Shown here piece by piece: positions 1-8,882 of a DNA stretch of 19,909 bases. How positions within the stretch are numbered: the first letter of the stretch is position 1; the number at the start of each line of letters is the position of its first letter. This DNA is from an uncultured Peptoniphilus sp. (GTDB lineage Bacteria > Bacillota > Clostridia > Tissierellales > Peptoniphilaceae). The notes under the pieces were generated by a model that was not told the origin of the DNA, did no database searches, and worked only from the letters and a program-made list of their open reading frames with translations. Where the stretch lies: positions 1-19,909 of the forward strand of contig CAMQDG010000023.1 of assembly GCA_946999425.1 (NCBI GenBank), in the 5' to 3' direction. Made by a program: the position numbers and the translations under genes.

Positions 1-3000
1 CTTTTGGGTCTATGGCCCAATGACATCTTGGAGGTCACTGGTTTTGAAGAGGGCTACAATTCTGTAGGATGGTCTATCTTGCAAGATGTTAGATATAACC
101 GTAACTATCGTGATACCCCTCCTTATAGGCTCACTGCCAATCAATTTGTGGATTATCCGGAATTGAGTACAAAAGGTTTAGCAAAAGAAATTCCTATGGG
201 CGAAGGGGTGGCTGCCAAAAAGGCGGGACCCTTTGATATAGCCTTTGGCATTGATCAAGGTGAAAGTTCTAATGTTATGCCAATTCACGAAGACTTTTTG
301 CTGGATGGTTTTGAAGAAGACGAACAAAACTATGACTATGATCTTTATATGGTAAAATCTGATGTAGATAATTCAGACTATGACTTTACACAGCCGGACC
401 TGCAAGGTTTTACGAGAAAGTGTAAAAGTAAAAAACTTGATAAAAAATTAGATGATTATGACCTGCAAGAGGAAATGAATGAAGAAAGAAATGATATAAC
501 GCCATTTCCTGAGCTTTATTATAGATATAAAGGCAAGAAAAGACAAAAGGGCAAGATGTATTTTATGTATGCCTTCCCTAAAATTAACTCACTAAATGAA
601 GAAGAAAAAGAAGATTTAAAGAAGCCTATTGAAGACTTAGAGGAAGATGAAAACGAATATGATAGCAGCGTTGCAAATTTTGAGCAAAATGGTTATTTGG
701 TCTTTGAATACTCAAGAAATAAGTATGAGATAAAACTCAACAATGACCCATCAAAAGAAAAGGAAGCTTCATCTTATACAGATAAGGACAAAATTCAGGT
801 TTTCTACGATTACCCTTTAAAGAAATTAAATCTTGATAAAGACCACAAGCCGAAAAAGCCTAAGGGAATACCAGATTCATGGGAATTTAAGGGCTGGGCC
901 ATGGATACTAAAGGACAAAAGCTTGTATGGAAAAACAATGAAACCATGCCAGCAAGAAATTTAGTCTTATATGCTCAATGGGGCGAGCCTGATTACAAGT
1001 GGAAGGTTACCTTTGATGCTAATGGTGGTAGCTTACCAAATATCGACACAGAAAATCTAACTTTAAAGAAAAAAACAATTAAAGAGGGCGATATTGGACA
1101 AGAAAAAGAAGTAACTTATCCTATAGGTGGAGAAAAGAATGTAGATAAACAAGTATTTACAGTGGTCCAACATCAAAAATTAAGATTGCCAGAAAAACCA
1201 ATACGAAAGGGATACGAATTTCGAGGTTGGGAACTTATCCGTTATAAAAAGGATAATGACGGTAATTATACTGATGTTTTAGACACAGACTACAGTAAAA
1301 AATACCGTAATATTTCAGGAGCTCCTGAACTCTATGCCTTTGGAAATGATGTGGTTAGTCCAATTTATTTAAAAGCCATCTGGGTTCCAACTGACACTGT
1401 TGATGTGAAGATTAAGCATTATTTCTTAGATGAAGATTTTAATCTTGATAGGTCAATTTTGAAAAATCCTATAGATGAAAAACTTGAAGACAAGCGTGTC
1501 AACTATTTAGTAGCGACAATTGGAGACAAACAAAACGAAGAATGGATTTTAGCAACTAATGAAGAGTTTATGCAACATAGCAATTCTGATATTTTCAAGG
1601 AATACAAGGATTATAACGATAGGGTTAAATTCAACAACACCTACTTCCAAACTTTCCGTGTAGAACCTGAAAATATTGTGGATCAAAAAACTGGCATATC
1701 AAGTAAAAATCCAAAATTTGAAAATAATATTTTTAAATTTTTCTACAGAAGATATAAGACACGTAAATATAAGGTAAATTATGTGGATGTAAGAGCTAAG
1801 GAAGCCATAGAAAAAGCCAAAGATTCTGCAGAAAAAGAAAGACTCATTAAAGAAAATAGCATAATTGAACAAGAAAAAGTTATTAGCCAATGTCGTGACT
1901 TCGATGCCAGAAATTATAAGCCTATACCAGGTTGGGTTTTGGCAAAGGATGAAAAACCACAGCAAGAACTTTTCTATGATATTGACGAAAATACAAATAC
2001 ATTCTTAGGTATTAATGGGAGTGGTTCTGATGAAATCAACTTCTACTACCAAGATGCTCGTGTAATTGAATGTCAAAATCCTAATGACCCTGTACCAGAT
2101 GGATATGTAAGAGTAACATTTAAGGCTTCTGATGGAGGTTGTTTCGGTAAGGATGTTCAAGGTAAAGAAATTAAGGAAATTAATTACGACGTTATAAAGG
2201 ATCTTAAATTTGGTCTGTTATCAGTGCCTGACTTATTAAAAGATGGTGAAGATATATCTGATAAGCACCATATAAGACCAGACCTTGGAAGAGAATTTAT
2301 CAAATGGGACTCTCCCCTATTAGACAAGAATACACCAATTGATGAAAATTACAAATTTACTGCAAAATTTGATTGGACTGAAATTGATGCAAATAGTCTA
2401 ACTACAACAGAATCCTTTATGGATCCTAAGGGTGAGTGGACTAATAGCTTTGCACCAAAAATTTCTGATATTATGAATCTTGTTACTTGGTCAGGAAAAG
2501 ATAGTGGAACTTTTGCCAATGTAGAACTTATAGATGAAAATGGAAATACCTTAACTGATGAAAAACTTTTTAACCTATGTAGCGAAAAGAATATGTCTGA
2601 TAAAGATGAACTTGTTCATACAGTAAAGGTTAGAGCATTGGTACAGTTTGGTGCTAGTGAAGATAAAAAAGTAATTGAAATACCAATTAAGATTTACAAA
2701 AATGTTTATGAAGCCAATACATCAGGAGATAAACCCTTATTTTTAACTAAGGCTGAAAAAACTGACCTAAATAATATCAACTATGTAAAAGTCACAGTTG
2801 ATCCAACGGGAAAGGCAAATAACAAAGATAGTAAAATTTACTATGTAAATCCAAATGCTTGGGTTAGTATCCCTGAAATTGACATAAATAATAGCGAAAA
2901 AGACCCTAAATTATCTCAGTGGCTAAATGAAAGCCAATCAGGTGAAGCTTTTGATTTTAAGCTTCGTCATAAATTTACAGCAGACACAATTATTACAGCT

Positions 3001-4005
3001 AAGTTTGATGATCTAAAACCAAAAAAGAAAAATAAAATAGAAAATCCAGATGCACCAGAAAAACCAGAAAAACCAGAAAATCCAAATGAACCAGATGATA
3101 ATAAACCAAGTCCTTCACCTAGACAAAAACCTGATCCAATGGTTCCTGAAGATAATGACCACAATTATCCAATAAATCCACAGGATAATGAATGGGAGCA
3201 TTCCTATAATTCAGAGAGATTTTATAATCACTTATATACTGAAACAAAAAGTGAGATAAGCCCCCAAGAAAAAGTTGAAATAAATCCTATTGATAATTCT
3301 TATTTCAAAGAAGTAAGCTATATAAATGGTTTCAATGGTGATTTTAGACCTAAGGATGGTCTTACTCGTGCAGAAGCTGCACAAATACTTGCCAATGTCT
3401 TAATTGAAGATGGCTACAAGTACCATAATGATTTCAAAATTTCTTATAAGGACATTGGAGAAGCTTGGTACACTAAAGCTATTAAAATTGTGAGTGAAGC
3501 AAAATTATTTAATGGTTATAATGATGGCAGCTTCAAACCACAAAATAAGATTACAAGAAATGAATGGATCTCAACTCTAAAGAGATTCCAAGATCTTTCA
3601 AATTCAAATGGCAATCACATGAATTTAAAGGCTGGGCACTGGGCAACGAGTGCAGTTGAATCAGCCTACAAGGAAGGCTGGCTAAAGATTTATGAAGAAG
3701 GAAAGGTTAAGTATGAGGGCGATAAGTTTATCACAAGAGAAGAAGTTGTAGCCCTTTCTAACAAGGCCTTTAAAAGAGTTGTTGATAAGGACTATATTGC
3801 AAAGAATGGTAAAAGCCTAATAAACTTCAATGATATCAATGAAAATATGTGGTCCTACGCTGACATTATTTGTGCAAGCAATACTTTCTTGTATCAAGGC
3901 AATGCTATAAAGGCACACGCGAATAAGGATAGCAAAAGCTCATTTAATATTGATACTACTGATTTTGAAATCAAGCAAAAAAATTTCGAAAGAGTGCTTA
4001 GGTAA
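1..4005 (+). CDS. Large SLH-domain cell-surface protein with InlB-type repeats, 5'-partial
   Basis: The frame is already open at base 1, so the true start and any signal peptide lie upstream; the TTG at base 4 is not a credible start. Residues below are counted from base 4. Two InlB/Listeria-Bacteroides-type beta modules are visible at about 260-327 (WEFKGWAMD ... LYAQWGEP) and 334-462 (VTFDANGGSLPN ... GYEFRGWEL ... LKAIWVP). Further beta-rich modules follow near 468-590 and 589-690. Two related 'VTF/VTV ... FTAKFD' modules lie near 702-790 and 927-1002. A Pro/Glu/Lys/Asp-rich linker spans about 1003-1060. Three SLH modules follow: about 1098-1138 (GDFRPKDGLTRAEAA), 1147-1193 (YNDGSFKPQNKITRNE) and 1207-1258. 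SLH modules usually bind pyruvylated secondary wall polymers, so this protein is probably wall-anchored through its C-terminus and may act in adhesion. The first 130 visible residues are unrecognised, and the ligand cannot be inferred. Confidence 0.9.
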   Translation, partial: LLGLWPNDILEVTGFEEGYNSVGWSILQDVRYNRNYRDTPPYRLTANQFVDYPELSTKGLAKEIPMGEGVAAKKAGPFDIAFGIDQGESSNVMPIHEDFLLDGFEEDEQNYDYDLYMVKSDVDNSDYDFTQPDLQGFTRKCKSKKLDKKLDDYDLQEEMNEERNDITPFPELYYRYKGKKRQKGKMYFMYAFPKINSLNEEEKEDLKKPIEDLEEDENEYDSSVANFEQNGYLVFEYSRNKYEIKLNNDPSKEKEASSYTDKDKIQVFYDYPLKKLNLDKDHKPKKPKGIPDSWEFKGWAMDTKGQKLVWKNNETMPARNLVLYAQWGEPDYKWKVTFDANGGSLPNIDTENLTLKKKTIKEGDIGQEKEVTYPIGGEKNVDKQVFTVVQHQKLRLPEKPIRKGYEFRGWELIRYKKDNDGNYTDVLDTDYSKKYRNISGAPELYAFGNDVVSPIYLKAIWVPTDTVDVKIKHYFLDEDFNLDRSILKNPIDEKLEDKRVNYLVATIGDKQNEEWILATNEEFMQHSNSDIFKEYKDYNDRVKFNNTYFQTFRVEPENIVDQKTGISSKNPKFENNIFKFFYRRYKTRKYKVNYVDVRAKEAIEKAKDSAEKERLIKENSIIEQEKVISQCRDFDARNYKPIPGWVLAKDEKPQQELFYDIDENTNTFLGINGSGSDEINFYYQDARVIECQNPNDPVPDGYVRVTFKASDGGCFGKDVQGKEIKEINYDVIKDLKFGLLSVPDLLKDGEDISDKHHIRPDLGREFIKWDSPLLDKNTPIDENYKFTAKFDWTEIDANSLTTTESFMDPKGEWTNSFAPKISDIMNLVTWSGKDSGTFANVELIDENGNTLTDEKLFNLCSEKNMSDKDELVHTVKVRALVQFGASEDKKVIEIPIKIYKNVYEANTSGDKPLFLTKAEKTDLNNINYVKVTVDPTGKANNKDSKIYYVNPNAWVSIPEIDINNSEKDPKLSQWLNESQSGEAFDFKLRHKFTADTIITAKFDDLKPKKKNKIENPDAPEKPEKPENPNEPDDNKPSPSPRQKPDPMVPEDNDHNYPINPQDNEWEHSYNSERFYNHLYTETKSEISPQEKVEINPIDNSYFKEVSYINGFNGDFRPKDGLTRAEAAQILANVLIEDGYKYHNDFKISYKDIGEAWYTKAIKIVSEAKLFNGYNDGSFKPQNKITRNEWISTLKRFQDLSNSNGNHMNLKAGHWATSAVESAYKEGWLKIYEEGKVKYEGDKFITREEVVALSNKAFKRVVDKDYIAKNGKSLINFNDINENMWSYADIICASNTFLYQGNAIKAHANKDSKSSFNIDTTDFEIKQKNFERVLR
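3055..3081 (+). repeat. 9-bp in-frame tandem repeat in the Pro-rich linker
   Basis: Three consecutive 9-base units (CCAGAAAAA, CCAGAAAAA, CCAGAAAAT) encode Pro-Glu-Lys, Pro-Glu-Lys, Pro-Glu-Asn just before the SLH modules of the surface protein. Because the unit is a multiple of three, copy-number changes by slippage would alter linker length without breaking the frame. Confidence 0.8.
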
Positions 4006-4020
4006 AATTTTATATGTAAA

Positions 4021-4062
4021 AAATAAAGGAGACTAAACTTATAAGTCTCCTTTATTTTTATT
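4021..4062. terminator. Bidirectional intrinsic terminator between convergent genes
   Basis: A perfect 14-bp stem pairs 4021-4034 (AAATAAAGGAGACT) with 4044-4057 (AGTCTCCTTTATTT) around a 9-base loop. On the plus strand it is followed by a T-rich run (TTTATTTTTATTTATT counted from the stem end), 15 bases after the surface-protein stop. Read on the minus strand the same stem ends in TTTATTTTTTACAT, so it can also terminate the FtsX-type permease transcript. The rest of the 151-base gap (4006-4156) holds no open frame or other site that I can support. Confidence 0.85.
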
Positions 4063-4156
4063 TATTCAAAACTAAAATTTTCAATAGTCCGTAAGAAAAT
4101 TTCTCAAAAACTAAATTTCCACCTTTACTATATGAGTAAAAAAGATTTAAAGGTTT

Positions 4157-7100
4157 TTATTCTTGTGCTTTTAAGGCTTGAACCATATCTATTTTTTTGA
4201 GCTTTTTGTGGAAAATCATCATTACAAAAGATGTAACTATGATTGTAATTAAAGCTGAAAATAAATAAGCTTTTTTCACTAAAACCGGATCCAACATTGC
4301 CATATTAGGCACTACAACTTGAATAACTCCGTAGTGTAAAATTTTTCCTACTAAAAGTCCTATTCCTATTCCTATTATTGTTAAAATCCAAGTTTCTCTA
4401 TAAATATAACTTGTTACTTCCTTTGGATAAAATCCCAAAACTTTTATTGTGGAAAGCTCTCTTTTTCTTTCTTCTATATTTATATTGGTCAAGTTATATA
4501 AAACTATTACTGCAAGCATTGATGATGCGAGAACTATTGTTGCCACCACAAGATATATAGAACTCATAAAGTTATCCAAAGTTTTTTCCAATACACTTAC
4601 ATCCATTGTTGAGGTTGCACATTTATAATCCATAAATTCTTTTGATATTTTACTTACTTCCTGATTTCTAAGTTTTAAAGCCTCACAATTTGATACAAAT
4701 TTTTTGCCAAATACTTTTTCATAATACTTAGGTGTCATGAACAAATTATGTCCTACATACATTTCTGCAATTCCGCTTATTTGAACCTTATAAGTTTCTC
4801 CGTCCTTATCCTTAATTTCAAGACTGTCCCCGACTTTTACCTTTTTTAACTTACTTAATTTTTCTGTAATTACAGCTCCCCTGTCTGTAAGTTCTATTTC
4901 TTTTTTATTTTTTCTTGTTCTCAAGGTATAAAATTTTGAAAATTCTTCTAAGTTTTCTGGCACTACAACATTTACATACTGATTGATTTCATTAAATTCG
5001 CTTTTAAAGTTTGACATATGAAAAGAAGCAGCATCTTCTATCCTTTTGTCATCTTCTATTTTCTTTTTAAATTTATCAAAACTTTTTTCGTCAATTTCTC
5101 TGTCATAAAAAACTGCCAAATTATATTTCATAATCTGTTTAAATTGTTTATCTTTTATTCCCTTGACAGAACCCTCTATTCCAAAGCCCAAAACTAAAAG
5201 TGCACTACATCCCATAATGCCTATTACGGTCATTATCATTCTCTTTTTGTATCTAAATAGGTTTCTTGCAGTTACTTTTTGTAAAAAAGAAAGTCTCTTC
5301 CAAAGAGGTTTTATTCTTTCTATTAAAATTCTTGTTCCGCCCTTTGGTGCAGGTCCTCTTAATAGATTTGCTGCATTATTTCTAAGACTTGCATATACAG
5401 AAACCATTGCCGTTATTCCCGTTGCTAAAAGCCCCACTAAAAGAGCAAACAAGGTCCTTATAGGATAAAATTTTAAAATTAATCTCTTTTCAAAAATCGT
5501 ATCAACAGAATAAGAATTTCCTATTAATCTCGCTAGGACAAAGGCCCCTATTAAAGCTCCTATTATTCCTCCTATTAAGGCTGACGACTCTCCGTAAATG
5601 AAATATTTTGATGCAATTTGCCTGTTACTATAACCTAAGGCCTTATAAGTTCCTATATTTATTCTATTCTCTTCCACCATTCTTGTCATTGTTGTCCAGC
5701 ATACAAGCATTGATATTAGAAAGAAAAATGCTGGAAATACAAGGGTTAAAAGATCTACGCTGTGGGCATAGTTAATATAAGTATTTATGTCTTCATTTAA
5801 GTGCCTGGGTGTAATTTCATAGGAAGGTTGGGATAAAATTTTTAAAATTCTCTTTGCATCATTAATTTTATCTAAGCCGTCTTTTATTTTTTCATCTGCT
5901 TCAAGGGATTTTTCGTCATATTCTCTTTGACCCTTGTCAAGTTTTCTCTGGCCCTTATTTATTTCATAAAGGGCATCTTTTAATTGCTTTTTGCCCTTTG
6001 TTTCTCCCTCTTCAAAATCTTTGAGCCCAGCTTTATAATCCTCAAGACCCCTTTCATATTCTTCACGACCGCTTTTTAACTGACTTTTACCTTCTATAAA
6101 TTTTTTATAGTTTTCATCATATTTTAATTTTGCCCTATCGTAGTCTATTTCACCTTTATCAAGTTTTTCTTTGGCTTCATTTAATTTTTTTTCCGAATCC
6201 TTTAATTTTTTAAGCCCTTCTTCATATTGCCTTAGGCCGTCTAAATATTTTTCGTAATTTTTTTTATATTCAAGCTCTCCTTCCTGAGCTTGTTTCATGC
6301 CCATATCAAGAGCATCTTTTCCCATATCGTACTTGGCTTGACCTTCAGTTAATTGAATTTGTGCCTTATCTAATTCTTTTTTTGCCTCTATTAATTTATC
6401 AGCACCCTCTATGCCAGCATTTATGTTTTCTAAGTTTATTTTGGATAAGTCCAAATCTCCTAGGCCATATTTATCTTCCAAGTCCTTTATCTTATTTTTT
6501 ATTTCTTCCAAGGTCTTTAGTTGAGTTTCTATTGCTGCAATTTGAATTTTTAACTGATAAATTTCTGCTTGATGTTTTTTTTGTTCTTCCTCAGGGAGAC
6601 TTAAAAGCTCATTTAATTTTCCTTCAAGTTCATTTTTTTTATTATTAAGATCTTCTATATTTTTATTTAGTTGACCTAATTCAGGTAAAATTTTTTCAAT
6701 TTGTGGATTATTTACTAAAATGTCTTTTATTGCTTGAAGTTCTGATTTTATTGTTTCAGGACTTTTTCCCCGTCCGTTGGGAAGATTATTTTGAAGCTCT
6801 GCAAGGCCCCTTTCATATTGAGCTTTGCCATCTTCATATTGCTTTTTCCCTTGATTTAATTTTTCCTCAGCATCCCTTAACTCATCTTGAGATTTCTCAA
6901 TCTTTTCCCAAGCCTGGTCAAGTTTTTTTCTACCATCAATAAGTTGATTATTGGCCTGATCTAAAGAAATTTTTGTGGCTTCTAATTTTCCCTTACCTTT
7001 TTCAAATTCTTCTTTTCCGTCATTATACTGAGCCTCTCCCTTTTCAAGTTCAACTTTGGCTCCTCTTAAATCTAAATCTCCATTTGTTAACTGATTTTGT

Positions 7101-8134
7101 CCATCGTTGATTTTGGCTTGATTTTCGTCTATTTTTTTCTTTGCATCAGCAAGTTTTTTCTTAGCCTCACTTAATTTTTCTCTACCCTTTTGACTTTCTT
7201 CATCAAACTTATTTTTTCCGTCTTTATATTTTTCTCTTGCATCTGAAAGTTTTTCTCTGCCCTCTTCAAGTTTATTTTTTCCGTCTAAAAGCTTAACTTT
7301 TGCAGAGTCTATTTGGTCTTCGCCCTCTACAATTTTATCTTCTATATCAAGTTTTAATTCTTTCAGCCTTTCCTTAGGCCTATATTTAAAATCTATTTCC
7401 AGTTCATCTTCATACTTTTTCACCAAATTCTGATATTTTTTGGAAGATGTTTTTAAATTTTTAGTATCTTTTAAAATTATCCTTGCAATTGTAGGATCAG
7501 ATAAAAAGTTGGATCTTTCAACAAAGGCAAAACCTTTAAGCTCTCCGAGACCCCTTTGGCTGTTGCCCCTTGTAATATTTTTTACATTTTCAATATAATC
7601 TGCAAAGCCCACAATTTTATAAGTATAATTTTTAAGATGATCGTCCCTTTTTTCATCTTTAGAAGCAAATTTATTAACTTCCTTTTTTAAGTTTATGGAA
7701 TCATTTAATTTATAACCCTCTTTTTTTAGGGTTTTATCTAAAATTATTTCTCCTTCATTTTCTATAAGCCTTCCCTCTATAATCTTGGGAAGGCTTATAG
7801 ATTTTGGCATGGATAAAACTTTTATGGCAAAGTCTTTTCCCACGACAAAAAGATCCTCGTCATAGTCTAATGAAAGTTTATCTATGCCTTCAAGGTTTTC
7901 CAGTATACGAAGATCTTTTTCTTTTAGGCCCAAAGCTGATGTTATGCTTATGTCCTCCATATTTGATTTTTTTATGCTTCTTTCCAAAGTATCTCTCATA
8001 AGAGGTCCTGTTGTAATAAGACCTACAAAGACAAATACTCCCAGGCCTACAATTAAAATAATTGAAATGTATTTTGAAATTGTATTTGTTATTTCTCTAA
8101 ATGTGTCTTTTTTAAGACCTTGTGGTCTTTTCAT
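4157..8134 (-). CDS. FtsX/MacB-type ABC transporter permease with a giant extracellular coiled coil
   Basis: This is a 1325-residue membrane protein. Membrane segments are visible at about 22-42, 793-815, 850-872, 893-915, 966-987, 1192-1215, 1250-1268 and 1291-1308, giving a duplicated FtsX/MacB arrangement with FtsX-like cores at about 800-920 and 1190-1320. MacB-like core sequence occupies about 45-250 and 1000-1185. Between the first and second segments, about residues 255-770 are almost all charged helix. Small residues (G or A) recur every seven positions (for example DGKNKLEEGREKLSDAREKY), in a style reminiscent of YhgE/Pip coiled coils. A central stretch (about 455-575) lacks the Gly pattern and may be the turn. 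The ATG lies one base after the stop of the ATPase gene, so translation is probably coupled. Partners in this family couple ATP hydrolysis to work outside the membrane (efflux, lipoprotein handling or wall-enzyme control); the substrate is unknown. Confidence 0.88.
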   Translation of the reverse strand: MKRPQGLKKDTFREITNTISKYISIILIVGLGVFVFVGLITTGPLMRDTLERSIKKSNMEDISITSALGLKEKDLRILENLEGIDKLSLDYDEDLFVVGKDFAIKVLSMPKSISLPKIIEGRLIENEGEIILDKTLKKEGYKLNDSINLKKEVNKFASKDEKRDDHLKNYTYKIVGFADYIENVKNITRGNSQRGLGELKGFAFVERSNFLSDPTIARIILKDTKNLKTSSKKYQNLVKKYEDELEIDFKYRPKERLKELKLDIEDKIVEGEDQIDSAKVKLLDGKNKLEEGREKLSDAREKYKDGKNKFDEESQKGREKLSEAKKKLADAKKKIDENQAKINDGQNQLTNGDLDLRGAKVELEKGEAQYNDGKEEFEKGKGKLEATKISLDQANNQLIDGRKKLDQAWEKIEKSQDELRDAEEKLNQGKKQYEDGKAQYERGLAELQNNLPNGRGKSPETIKSELQAIKDILVNNPQIEKILPELGQLNKNIEDLNNKKNELEGKLNELLSLPEEEQKKHQAEIYQLKIQIAAIETQLKTLEEIKNKIKDLEDKYGLGDLDLSKINLENINAGIEGADKLIEAKKELDKAQIQLTEGQAKYDMGKDALDMGMKQAQEGELEYKKNYEKYLDGLRQYEEGLKKLKDSEKKLNEAKEKLDKGEIDYDRAKLKYDENYKKFIEGKSQLKSGREEYERGLEDYKAGLKDFEEGETKGKKQLKDALYEINKGQRKLDKGQREYDEKSLEADEKIKDGLDKINDAKRILKILSQPSYEITPRHLNEDINTYINYAHSVDLLTLVFPAFFFLISMLVCWTTMTRMVEENRINIGTYKALGYSNRQIASKYFIYGESSALIGGIIGALIGAFVLARLIGNSYSVDTIFEKRLILKFYPIRTLFALLVGLLATGITAMVSVYASLRNNAANLLRGPAPKGGTRILIERIKPLWKRLSFLQKVTARNLFRYKKRMIMTVIGIMGCSALLVLGFGIEGSVKGIKDKQFKQIMKYNLAVFYDREIDEKSFDKFKKKIEDDKRIEDAASFHMSNFKSEFNEINQYVNVVVPENLEEFSKFYTLRTRKNKKEIELTDRGAVITEKLSKLKKVKVGDSLEIKDKDGETYKVQISGIAEMYVGHNLFMTPKYYEKVFGKKFVSNCEALKLRNQEVSKISKEFMDYKCATSTMDVSVLEKTLDNFMSSIYLVVATIVLASSMLAVIVLYNLTNINIEERKRELSTIKVLGFYPKEVTSYIYRETWILTIIGIGIGLLVGKILHYGVIQVVVPNMAMLDPVLVKKAYLFSALITIIVTSFVMMIFHKKLKKIDMVQALKAQE
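7761..7801. repeat. Perfect 15-bp inverted repeat inside the permease gene
   Basis: Bases 7761-7775 (TCTATAAGCCTTCCC) are the exact reverse complement of 7787-7801, separated by an 11-base loop. In the mRNA it falls at about codons 112-125 of the FtsX-type permease. It is unusually GC-rich for this DNA and is followed by no T-run in the direction of transcription, so it is not a normal intrinsic terminator. Confidence 0.85.
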
Positions 8135-8135
8135 A

Positions 8136-8837
8136 CTACCACTCTATTTCATCTATATTTTTGGGATTTTCATTTATGGTTAATTTTCCCACTTTGCCGT
8201 CAACTATTTCAAGAACTCTATCTCCTATTGGAGCAATCATAGTATTGTGAGTAATTATAAGGACTGTGGTTTCCGTTTTTCTTGCAGTATTTTGTAAAAT
8301 CTTCAAAACCTGTTTCCCTGTTTTATAATCAAGAGCTCCAGTAGGTTCATCACACAAGAGAATTTTTGGATTTTTTGAAACCGCCCTTGCTATGGCTACC
8401 CTTTGTTGCTCTCCTCCTGAAAGTTGTGCCGGGAAATTATTCATCCTATTTTCAAGACCCACTTCTTTTAAAACTTCTTTAGCATCAAGGGGTTTTTCTA
8501 TTATTTGAGATGCAAGTTCTACATTTTCAAGAGCCGTAAGGTTGGGAATTAAATTGTAATTTTGAAAAACAAAACCCATATCTTCCCTTCTATAAGTTGT
8601 AAGTTCCATTTCGTTTAATTTTACAAGATCTTTTCCATCAATTATAACTTGACCTTGATCCGCCCTGTCCATGCCTCCTAAAATATTAAGGAGCGTGCTT
8701 TTTCCTGCCCCTGATGGACCTATTATAAGACATAATTCTCCCTTATTTATTTCAAAGGAAATATTGTCATTTGCAACTACAGTTGATGAACCTGTTATGA
8801 ATTTTTTAACTAAATTTTTTACTTCTATAAATGCCAT
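8136..8837 (-). CDS. MacB/LolD-type ABC transporter ATP-binding protein
   Basis: This 233-residue cytoplasmic ATPase has a complete ABC set: Walker A GPSGAGKS (40-47), Q-loop Gln92, signature LSGGEQQ (139-145), Walker B ILLCDEPTGALD (about 159-170) and H-loop His197. The 'DEPTGALD' form and the length match the MacB/LolD/YknY group that powers FtsX-type permeases. Its stop is one base from the start of the giant permease, which is therefore its near-certain partner. The ATG fits the family N-terminus (MAFIEVKNLVKKF), although the nearest purine run (AAAAAGGGG) sits about 15 bases upstream, a poor spacing. The 45-base gap to the preceding gene holds no convincing terminator, so read-through from the importer genes is likely. 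Confidence 0.95.
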   Translation of the reverse strand: MAFIEVKNLVKKFITGSSTVVANDNISFEINKGELCLIIGPSGAGKSTLLNILGGMDRADQGQVIIDGKDLVKLNEMELTTYRREDMGFVFQNYNLIPNLTALENVELASQIIEKPLDAKEVLKEVGLENRMNNFPAQLSGGEQQRVAIARAVSKNPKILLCDEPTGALDYKTGKQVLKILQNTARKTETTVLIITHNTMIAPIGDRVLEIVDGKVGKLTINENPKNIDEIEW

Positions 8838-8882
8838 GTTTATTTTTTTATACCCCTTTTTATGAAAATTTTAAATTTTCAT

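Noticed and set aside
1699..1965. Minus-strand open frame (about 88 codons) opposite the surface-protein gene
   Set aside because: It is rich in Phe and Ile because it mirrors Lys/Glu-rich coding on the plus strand, and it lies wholly inside a well-supported gene with no ribosome site that I can see.
2967..3164. Gly/Ser/Phe-rich minus-strand frame
   Set aside because: It is the mirror of the Pro-rich linker and its 9-bp repeats; composition explains it.
5163..6942. Several plus-strand frames of 79-101 codons opposite the FtsX-type permease
   Set aside because: The Leu/Phe/Pro-rich products are shadows of the coiled-coil coding strand; no domains are recognisable.
8863..8881. AT-only palindrome TGAAAAT...ATTTTCA between the two ATPase genes
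   Set aside because: It has a weak seven-bp AT stem with no T-run on the minus strand, so it is unlikely to terminate the importer transcript.
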